From NCBI GenBank assembly GCA_019449655.1, contig JAHQXD010000001.1, positions 461,562 to 525,561 of the forward strand: a stretch of DNA of 64,000 nucleotides. The letters run 5' to 3'. Both the position numbers and the translations under genes were made by a program. The stretch is from Ferrigenium straubiae. Its GTDB lineage: Bacteria > Pseudomonadota > Gammaproteobacteria > Burkholderiales > Gallionellaceae. Below are positions 57,962-64,000 of the stretch, one piece after another (within the stretch, counting starts at the first letter, position 1; each line of letters begins with the position of its first letter). The notes under the pieces are model-generated. The model worked only from the letters and a program-made list of their open reading frames with translations, was not told the DNA's origin and searched no databases.

Positions 57962-58684
57962 ATGACAGCCAGACCTGGTACGCTCTACCTCATTCCCTGC
58001 ACGCTGGGCGACACCCCTGCCGGGCAGGTGCTGCCGCAACATGTCATCGACATCGCGCGCAGGCTGCGGCATTTCGTGGTGGAACACCCAAAGACCACGC
58101 GGCAGTTCCTGGCTGCGCTCAAGCCAGAGCAGCCGATCCAGTCGCTGCACTTCGCCTCGCTCAACGAACACACTGCGCCCAAAGAGCTGGCGGAACTGCT
58201 CGCGCCGCTGCTGGCAGGAGAAGATGTCGGCATTCTTTCCGAGGCGGGCTGTCCCGGCATCGCCGACCCCGGTGCTGACCTGGTCAACCTGGCGCACCGC
58301 AACGGCATCCGCGTCGTGCCGCTGGTCGGTCCCTCCTCCATTTTGCTGGCCTTGATGGCTTCCGGCCTGAACGGCCAGTGCTTCGCCTTCCACGGCTATC
58401 TGCCCGTCGAGGAGACGGAGAGGAACAAGGCGATCGCGGCGCTGGAAGCCGAATCGGCCAGGCGCAAGCAGACCCAGCTGTTCATCGAAACGCCGTACCG
58501 CAACGAAAAGATGTTCGGTGCCCTGTTCGCCCGCTGCCGCCCGCAGACGCTGCTGTGCGTCGCCACCGACATTACCCTGCCCGGAGAATCGATCCAGACC
58601 CGCTCCATCGCCCAATGGAGGCTGCTGCCCATGCCGCAACTGAACAAACGCCCCAGTCTGTTTTTGCTGCTGGCGGCTGGTTGA
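57962..58684 (+). CDS. RsmI-like SAM-dependent methyltransferase
   Basis: A 240-residue tetrapyrrole-methylase-fold enzyme resembling RsmI (16S rRNA C1402 2'-O-methyltransferase), but with GTLYLIPCTLGD in place of the RsmI-type LVATPIGNLGD, and SEAGCPGIADPGADLV. It may be a paralogue with another substrate; the true RsmI could be elsewhere. Probably co-transcribed with the Maf-like gene. Confidence 0.8.
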   Translation: MTARPGTLYLIPCTLGDTPAGQVLPQHVIDIARRLRHFVVEHPKTTRQFLAALKPEQPIQSLHFASLNEHTAPKELAELLAPLLAGEDVGILSEAGCPGIADPGADLVNLAHRNGIRVVPLVGPSSILLALMASGLNGQCFAFHGYLPVEETERNKAIAALEAESARRKQTQLFIETPYRNEKMFGALFARCRPQTLLCVATDITLPGESIQTRSIAQWRLLPMPQLNKRPSLFLLLAAG

Positions 58685-58762
58685 ACGCAGGGCTATTTAT
58701 TTGCATGAACAGGCGCTTTCTGGTATTAAAGCGAACTTTGATTTTCCCATTGGAGAAATTTA

Positions 58763-59185
58763 ATGCCGGTACAGCCACACAAACCCGTCGCTCCTTACAA
58801 GGCCAAAAAGGGCGAGGAGTACATGAACCCCAAGCAGCTGGACCATTTCCGCAAAATCCTGAACGACATCAAGTCCGAACTGGGTGAGGATATCGACCGT
58901 ACCGTGCACGCCATGCAAGATGAGGCGACGGTATTTGCCGACCCGAATGACCGCGCCACGCAGGAGTCAGACATGGGGCTGGAGCTGCGCAACCGCGACC
59001 GCGAGCGCAAACTAATCAAGAGAATCAATGAGATGCTTGCAAAGATTGATGCGGGGGATTACGGCTACTGCGACAACTGCGGCATCGAAATCGGCCTGAA
59101 CCGCCTCGAAGCAAGGCCGACCGCCACCCTGTGTATCGACTGCAAGACCCTGGACGAGATTCGCGAGAAACAGATAGCCAAATAA
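58763..59185 (+). CDS. dksA: RNA polymerase-binding transcription factor DksA
   Basis: The 140-residue factor acts with ppGpp in the secondary channel. The coiled-coil tip carries the conserved Asp/Ala ([15 protein letters not shown]), and the zinc finger is CDNC ... CIDC, all four Cys present. The start is ATG 58763. A strong hairpin follows about 95 bases later. Confidence 0.96.
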   Translation: MPVQPHKPVAPYKAKKGEEYMNPKQLDHFRKILNDIKSELGEDIDRTVHAMQDEATVFADPNDRATQESDMGLELRNRDRERKLIKRINEMLAKIDAGDYGYCDNCGIEIGLNRLEARPTATLCIDCKTLDEIREKQIAK

Positions 59186-59278
59186 TCTTGGTTATCTGTT
59201 TTCGGAGGTTAACATGGCATAGTGCATGTTAGCCTAAGCCAAAAAACAAACTGTTTAATTACTTTGATTGAACAAACA

Positions 59279-59303
59279 AAAAGCCCCGCGATGCGGGGCT
59301 TTT
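59279..59303. terminator. Bidirectional terminator between dksA and pnp
   Basis: An 11-bp perfect stem AAAAGCCCCGC/GCGGGGCTTTT with a 3-base loop, with T-rich tails in both directions. It can end both dksA (+) and pnp (-) transcripts. Confidence 0.9.
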
Positions 59304-59322
59304 GTCTTACGGCTGATGCAGC

Positions 59323-61428
59323 TTACTCGGCCTTCGCAGCTTCAGGAGCAGCCAGCAAAGCCTTCATGCTCAGCTTCATGCGTCCCTTGTCGTCGACCTC
59401 CAGCACCTTCACCTTTACGATCTGGCCTTCCTTGAGGTGATCCGACACGCTGTTGACGCGTTCGTGGGCGATCTGGGAGATATGCAACAGGCCGTCCTTG
59501 CCCGGCAGCACGTTTACCAGCGCGCCGAAGTCGAGCAGCTTGACCACCGGGCCTTCGTAAACCTTGCCGACTTCCACGTCCGCCACGATGTCCTCGATGC
59601 GTTTCCTGGCCAACTCGCCCGCCTCGCCGCTTACGCAGGCGATGACGATATTGCCTTCATCGTCGATGTCGATGGTCGTGCCGGTTTCTTCTGTCAGGGC
59701 GCGGATCACCGCCCCGCCCTTGCCGATCACGTCGCGGATTTTCTCCGGGTTGATCTTCATCTTGATCATGCGCGGCGCATAGCTGGAAACTTCCCCGCGT
59801 GCCTGCGGCATGGCCTGTTTCATCAATCCGAGAATGTGCATGCGGCCTTCGCGGGCCTGGGTCAGGGCAGCCTGCATAATGTCGCGGGTGATGCCGTTGA
59901 TCTTGATGTCCATTTGCAGCGCGGTCACGCCGGTTTCGCTGCCGGCCACCTTGAAGTCCATGTCGCCCAGATGATCCTCATCACCGAGAATGTCGGTCAG
60001 CACCGCAAAGCGGTTGCCTTCCTTGATCAGCCCCATGGCGATGCCTGCTACATGCGCCTTCATCGGTACGCCGGCGTCCAGCAGTGACAGGCAGCCGCCG
60101 CACACCGAGGCCATCGAGCTGGAACCGTTCGATTCGGTGATTTCCGACACCACACGGATGGCATAGCCGAAATCTTCCTCGTTGGGCAGCACCGCAGCCA
60201 GCGCGCGCTTGGCCAGGCGGCCGTGGCCGATTTCGCGGCGCTTGGGCGTGCCCACGCGGCCGGTTTCGCCAGTGGAATACGGCGGGAAATTGTAGTGCAG
60301 CATGAAACGGTCACTGTATTCACCCTGCAAAGCGTCGATGCGTTGTGCGTCACGCATGCTGGCCAGGGTCGCCACCACGATGGCTTGGGTTTCGCCGCGA
60401 GTGAACAGCGAGGAGCCGTGGGTGCGCGGCAGGACGCCGTTGCGGATGGTGATGGGACGTACGGTGCGGGTGTCGCGGCCATCGATGCGCGGCTCGCCGC
60501 CCAGGATCTGCCCGCGCACGATCTTGGCTTCCAGCGCGCTGAACAGGTCGTTGACGTGGTTCTTCTGGCTGGCGTTCTCGGGTGTGATGATGGCGGCTAT
60601 CACTTGGTCGCGGATCGCATTCACCGCATCGGTGCGCGCCTGCTTGGAACGGATCGCATAGGCCTTCCCAAGTTCGGCTTCGGCGAGGCTGGCGATCTGC
60701 GCAATCAAGGCCTCATCCTTGGCTGGCGGAGTCCAATCCCAAGCGGGAGCACCGACGGCATCGGCCATCTCATTGATGGCCTGGATCACGACTTGCATCT
60801 GTTCGTGGCCGAACATCACTGCGCCGAGCATCACGTCTTCGGACAATTGCTGCGCCTCGGATTCCACCATCAGCACAGCACGTTCGGTGCCGGCAACCAC
60901 AAGATCCATTTGCGAAGTCGCGAGTTCCGATGCGGTCGGATTGAGCAGGTATTGGCCATTGGCATAACCCACGCGCGCCGCGCCGATCGGGCCGTCGAAC
61001 GGGATGCCGGACAGCGCCAGCGCGGCGGATGCGCCGATCATGGCGGGAATATCGGAATCGACTTCGCTGTCCGAAGACATCACCGTCGCGATGATCTGCA
61101 CTTCGTTGTAGAAACTTTCCGGGAACAGCGGTCGCAACGGACGGTCGATCAGGCGCGAAGTCAGGATCTCCTTCTCGCTCGGGCGGCCTTCGCGTTTGAA
61201 GAAGCTGCCGGGAATCTTGCCCGCAGCGTAGGTTTTTTCCTGATAGTCAACGGTCAGCGGGAAAAAATCCTGGTCGGGCTTGGCATCTTTCCTGCCGACT
61301 ACCGTGACCAGCACCATGGTGTCGTCCAGGCTGACCATCACCGCACCGCTGGCCTGGCGCGCGATTTCGCCGGTTTCCAGCGTGAGTTGATGCTTGCCGT
61401 ATGCTAATGTTTTTTTATAGTGACTCAA
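59323..61428 (-). CDS. pnp: Polyribonucleotide nucleotidyltransferase
   Basis: A 701-residue PNPase: two RNase PH domains, an all-helical linker, KH ([19 protein letters not shown]) and S1 ([20 protein letters not shown]) domains. It degrades RNA phosphorolytically in the degradosome. The start is TTG 61428 ([20 protein letters not shown]) with GAGG six bases upstream; the frame is open further upstream but that is not family sequence. It follows rpsO. Confidence 0.95.
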   Translation of the reverse strand: MSHYKKTLAYGKHQLTLETGEIARQASGAVMVSLDDTMVLVTVVGRKDAKPDQDFFPLTVDYQEKTYAAGKIPGSFFKREGRPSEKEILTSRLIDRPLRPLFPESFYNEVQIIATVMSSDSEVDSDIPAMIGASAALALSGIPFDGPIGAARVGYANGQYLLNPTASELATSQMDLVVAGTERAVLMVESEAQQLSEDVMLGAVMFGHEQMQVVIQAINEMADAVGAPAWDWTPPAKDEALIAQIASLAEAELGKAYAIRSKQARTDAVNAIRDQVIAAIITPENASQKNHVNDLFSALEAKIVRGQILGGEPRIDGRDTRTVRPITIRNGVLPRTHGSSLFTRGETQAIVVATLASMRDAQRIDALQGEYSDRFMLHYNFPPYSTGETGRVGTPKRREIGHGRLAKRALAAVLPNEEDFGYAIRVVSEITESNGSSSMASVCGGCLSLLDAGVPMKAHVAGIAMGLIKEGNRFAVLTDILGDEDHLGDMDFKVAGSETGVTALQMDIKINGITRDIMQAALTQAREGRMHILGLMKQAMPQARGEVSSYAPRMIKMKINPEKIRDVIGKGGAVIRALTEETGTTIDIDDEGNIVIACVSGEAGELARKRIEDIVADVEVGKVYEGPVVKLLDFGALVNVLPGKDGLLHISQIAHERVNSVSDHLKEGQIVKVKVLEVDDKGRMKLSMKALLAAPEAAKAE

Positions 61429-61493
61429 GATAGACCTCTCTATGGGTGGCCTGGCGCGCCATCGCGCCATGCGTTGTGACAAGACAAAACAAC

Positions 61494-61515
61494 GCGGGTC
61501 GCCTGAGCGACCCGC
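61494..61515 (-). terminator. rpsO-pnp intergenic hairpin
   Basis: A 9-bp perfect stem GCGGGTCGC/GCGACCCGC with a 4-base loop and TTGTTTTGTC after it on the - strand. It may be an attenuator for rpsO or an RNase III/PNPase autoregulation site, as known for the rpsO-pnp region in E. coli. Confidence 0.65.
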
Positions 61516-61528
61516 TGGATACTATCTG

Positions 61529-61798
61529 TTACTTGCGAATTTCCAGGCGCTGGATCAGCGCGCGGTAGCCCGCATCATCCTTGCTCTTGAGGTAGTCGAG
61601 CAGCTTGCGGCGGCGGCTCACCAGGCGCAGCAGGCCGCGGCGGGAATGGTGATCCTTGGTGTTATCCTTGAAATGGTCAGTCAGATAAGCGATGCGCGCG
61701 GTGATCAAAGCCACCTGCACTTCGGGGGAACCAGTGTCGCTCTTGGCACGTTGAAAGTCGGCGACGATTTGCGCTTTTTGCGCGGCGGTAATTGCCAT
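61529..61798 (-). CDS. rpsO: 30S ribosomal protein S15
   Basis: The 89-residue S15 (segments [36 protein letters not shown]) binds the central domain of 16S rRNA. Length is exactly typical. It is between truB and pnp in the usual order. Confidence 0.97.
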   Translation of the reverse strand: MAITAAQKAQIVADFQRAKSDTGSPEVQVALITARIAYLTDHFKDNTKDHHSRRGLLRLVSRRRKLLDYLKSKDDAGYRALIQRLEIRK

Positions 61799-61845
61799 TA
61801 GTCTTCTCTCCTAAAAAAAGTGCGGCATTCTACCCTTGAATGCCT

Positions 61846-62787
61846 TCATTGCTCAACCCCAAAATTTTCCGCCGGGACAGCCTTGGCGGCCTGTTTTGCC
61901 ACATTGGACAATAGCCGGTCCGGGGCAAGGCGGCGGCCTTGCAGCAGCCCTACTCCGATGAAGCCCTGCGGGCCATGCAGGCAGACCCTGCCGTCCGGCA
62001 AGCCGGTGTCCAGGCCCAGCCGTTGCCCTTGCGCGAGACGCTGGGTTTGTACGGCATCCAGTTGCAGCCTGGGCATGTCAGGCATCAGCACTTCCAGCGG
62101 CAGCACGCAGGCATCGCGCTCGGCTTCGGTCATCGCCTCCAGTTGCGGCAGGCTATGGGCATTCCGCAAGTCGAAATGGGCAATGGCTGTGCGGCGCAGC
62201 CCGATCAGATGTGCACCGCAGCCGAGCGCTGCGCCGATGTCTTCGGCGAGCGTGCGTATGTAAGTCCCCTTGCTGCAGCGTACGGTGATGTCCATCTCGT
62301 TGCCGCCAAAAGCGTTCAGCACCAGTTCGTGGATCGTTACATTGCGCAGTTCGCGTTCTATGGTTTCGCCCTTGCGGATGTATTCGTAGAGCGGTCTGCC
62401 CTGATGTTTGAGCGCGCTGTGCATGGGCGGAAGCTGCCGGATCTCGCCGCGAAATTTTGCCAGCACGGCATCGACATCGGCCTGCGTAACCTCGACCGGA
62501 TGTTCCGCGATGATCTCGCCCTCCGCATCGCCGGTGCTGGTAGCTTGCCCGAGGCGCAACAGGGCGCGATAGGTTTTGTCGGCGTCCAGAAGCGCGGTGG
62601 AAAATTTGGTGGCCTCGCCGAAACAGACCGGCAGCAGGCCGGTGGCCAAGGGATCGAGGGTGCCGGTATGCCCGGCCTTCTCGGCCTGGAACAGGCGGCG
62701 GATTTTTTGCAGCGCGGTGTTGGAGCTCAGCTCAAGGGGTTTGTCAAACAGCAGCACGCCGTCAAGCGCGCGGAAAGTGCGTGCCAT
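61846..62787 (-). CDS. truB: tRNA pseudouridine(55) synthase
   Basis: The 313-residue TruB isomerises U55 in the T-loop of tRNAs. Catalytic Asp is in HTGTLDPLATGLLP, and the KP[LF]-type GVLLFDKPLELSSN start and GTYIRTLAEDIGAALG are intact. A repeat separates it from rbfA. Confidence 0.95.
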   Translation of the reverse strand: MARTFRALDGVLLFDKPLELSSNTALQKIRRLFQAEKAGHTGTLDPLATGLLPVCFGEATKFSTALLDADKTYRALLRLGQATSTGDAEGEIIAEHPVEVTQADVDAVLAKFRGEIRQLPPMHSALKHQGRPLYEYIRKGETIERELRNVTIHELVLNAFGGNEMDITVRCSKGTYIRTLAEDIGAALGCGAHLIGLRRTAIAHFDLRNAHSLPQLEAMTEAERDACVLPLEVLMPDMPRLQLDAVQTQRLAQGQRLGLDTGLPDGRVCLHGPQGFIGVGLLQGRRLAPDRLLSNVAKQAAKAVPAENFGVEQ

Positions 62788-62810
62788 GAAAGTTATCCAG
62801 AAAAAAACAC

Positions 62811-62896
62811 TTCACCACGAAGGGCACGAAGATCACGAAGGTTTTTCATGAGGCTACTAGCTTTTCTTCGTACTCTTCGTGAGCTTCGTGGTTAAA
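62811..62896. repeat. CACGAAG-type palindromic repeat between rbfA and truB
   Basis: TTCACCACGAAGGGCACGAAG at the left end mirrors CTTCGTGAGCTTCGTGGTTAA at the right, forming an imperfect long hairpin of CACGAAG units. Similar units occur as dispersed repeats in many proteobacteria. Confidence 0.65.
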
Positions 62897-62900
62897 AGAG

Positions 62901-63269
62901 TTATTCGGGTTTATCGGAATGTTGCTTATCGCTGGCCACTGCCTGGTCGATGAGCTGCGACAGGCGGCTGCCGCGCTCAACGGAGGCGTCATAAACGAAA
63001 TGCAGCTGCGGCATCACGCGCAGTTTCAGGCTGTGCGCGAGCCGGCCACGCAGGAAACCGCTGGCACGCTCCAGGCCTTGCTGCGCCTCGGCGTGCTTGC
63101 CATCCAGCCTTGTGAAAAAAATCTTGGCATGAGAATAGTCGCCTGCAACTTCGACGCCGGTGATAGTCACCAGTCGCACGCGCGGATCGTTGATTTCAAG
63201 GCGCACCAGTTCGGCCAATTCGCGCTGAATCTGCTGTGCAACCCGATCCGTTCTTGCAAAGTCCGCCAT
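62901..63269 (-). CDS. rbfA: Ribosome-binding factor A
   Basis: The 122-residue KH-type factor matures 16S rRNA 5' end and 30S subunits. RTDRVAQQIQRELAELVRLE at the N-terminus and LHFVYDASVERGSRL near the C-terminus are family hallmarks. Its ATG overlaps the infB stop by one base. Confidence 0.95.
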   Translation of the reverse strand: MADFARTDRVAQQIQRELAELVRLEINDPRVRLVTITGVEVAGDYSHAKIFFTRLDGKHAEAQQGLERASGFLRGRLAHSLKLRVMPQLHFVYDASVERGSRLSQLIDQAVASDKQHSDKPE

Positions 63270-64000
63270 TACAGCGCGCGCGCAACCTCAACGATTTCGT
63301 ACACTTCGAGCTTGTCGCCCACTACCAGATCGTTGTAGTTTTTCAGCGACAGGCCGCACTCGAAGTTGGACTTCACTTCCTTCACGTCGTCCTTGAATCG
63401 CTTCAGCGAATCCAGCTCACCATCGTGGATCACCACGTTGTCGCGCAGCAGGCGCACCCTCGCACCGCGCTTCACCATGCCTTCCAGCACATAGCAGCCG
63501 GCAATCGTACCCACCTTGGAAACAGTGAACACCTGGCGCACCTCGACCATGCCGAGGACAACTTCCTTCTTCTCGGGAGCCAGCATGCCAGAAAGCGCTG
63601 CCTTGATCTCGTCCACCATCGCATAGATGATGTTGTAGTAGCGGATATCCACGCCCGAGGTCTCGGCCAGCTTGCGCGCAGCCGCATCGGCACGGGTGTT
63701 GAAGCCGATCACGATCGCCTTGGAAGCCAGCGCCAGGTTGATGTCAGACTCGGAGATCGCACCTACGCCGCCATGGATCAGGTTGACCTTGACCTCGCTG
63801 GTGGAGAGTTTCTGCAAGGATTGTGCAATCGCCTCGGCAGAGCCCTGCACATCGGACTTCACGATCAGCGATAAGGTGCGTACTTCACCCTCGGCCATCT
63901 GCTCGAACATATTTTCCAGCTTGGCGGCCTGCTGTTTGGCCAGTTTCACGCCGCGATACTTGCCCTGACGGAACAACGCAATTTCGCGTGCCCGCTTTTC
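63269..64000 (-). CDS. infB: Translation initiation factor IF-2, C-terminal part
   Basis: The 3' 243 codons of infB run off the right window edge. Visible are the end of domain IV-V linker, [29 protein letters not shown] and the C-terminal IF2 domains. The GTPase domain is outside the window. IF-2 brings fMet-tRNA to the 30S subunit. Confidence 0.95.
   Translation of the reverse strand, partial: EKRAREIALFRQGKYRGVKLAKQQAAKLENMFEQMAEGEVRTLSLIVKSDVQGSAEAIAQSLQKLSTSEVKVNLIHGGVGAISESDINLALASKAIVIGFNTRADAAARKLAETSGVDIRYYNIIYAMVDEIKAALSGMLAPEKKEVVLGMVEVRQVFTVSKVGTIAGCYVLEGMVKRGARVRLLRDNVVIHDGELDSLKRFKDDVKEVKSNFECGLSLKNYNDLVVGDKLEVYEIVEVARAL

Overview
The window looks like a stretch of a GC-rich betaproteobacterial chromosome, probably Nitrosomonadales and possibly Gallionellaceae. 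That placement is inferred from gene content and protein wording (cox operon with Cox11 and a small assembly protein, fab/rpmF/yceD/maf cluster, pnp-rpsO-truB-rbfA-infB); no database search was run. It almost certainly contains the replication terminus. A near-perfect Xer dif site lies at 13975-14002, and gene orientation flips there: left of it nearly all genes are on the + strand, right of it about 39 of 46 are on the - strand.

Layout. 1-11.9 kb: flavin split-barrel protein, rlmJ, an EF-hand membrane protein, uvrC, pgsA, a tRNA-Pro/Arg/His operon, then a TonB receptor / periplasmic binding protein / hybrid histidine kinase trio. 11.95-13.99 kb: a 2,026-bp element integrated at dif. It carries an XafT-like (VC1465/DUF3653-type) Xer-activation protein and two small DNA-binding-like proteins, and it has no integrase or replicase gene. 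14-34.7 kb: glycogen metabolism and hexose catabolism (malQ, GH57, glgC | glgB, pgi | glgA, glgP | pgl, glk, zwf, gnd), interrupted by mlaF, recQ and a single integron-type gene cassette with its own attC. 34.8-40.7 kb: tRNA-Leu, an aa3-type cytochrome c oxidase operon, a secreted unknown protein, and a tRNA-Gly/Cys operon. 40.7-57.3 kb: fatty-acid, folate, peptidoglycan and replication genes (tatD-type, holB, tmk, mltG, pabC, fabF, acpP, then fabG, fabD, fabH, plsX, rpmF, yceD), split by about 6 kb holding a GspE/PilB ATPase, an ABC-F protein and dbpA. 57.4-64 kb: maf, an RsmI-like methylase, dksA, then pnp, rpsO, truB, rbfA and the 3' part of infB.

The most unusual finding is the dif-integrated element. 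If it is excised at the 6-bp Xer centre, the circle is exactly covered by five same-strand ORFs, each overlapping the next by 4 bp (ATGA or GTGA). The attachment site then falls inside the fifth ORF, so integration splits that gene. This is read directly from sequence, but whether the fifth ORF is translated is unproven. The second notable system is the lone gene cassette at 25488-26443: a complete-looking attC follows a lower-GC gene whose product has an RNxxxH motif like HEPN RNases, and no integron integrase is in view. Several palindromic dispersed repeats are also present, one of them inside the recQ reading frame.
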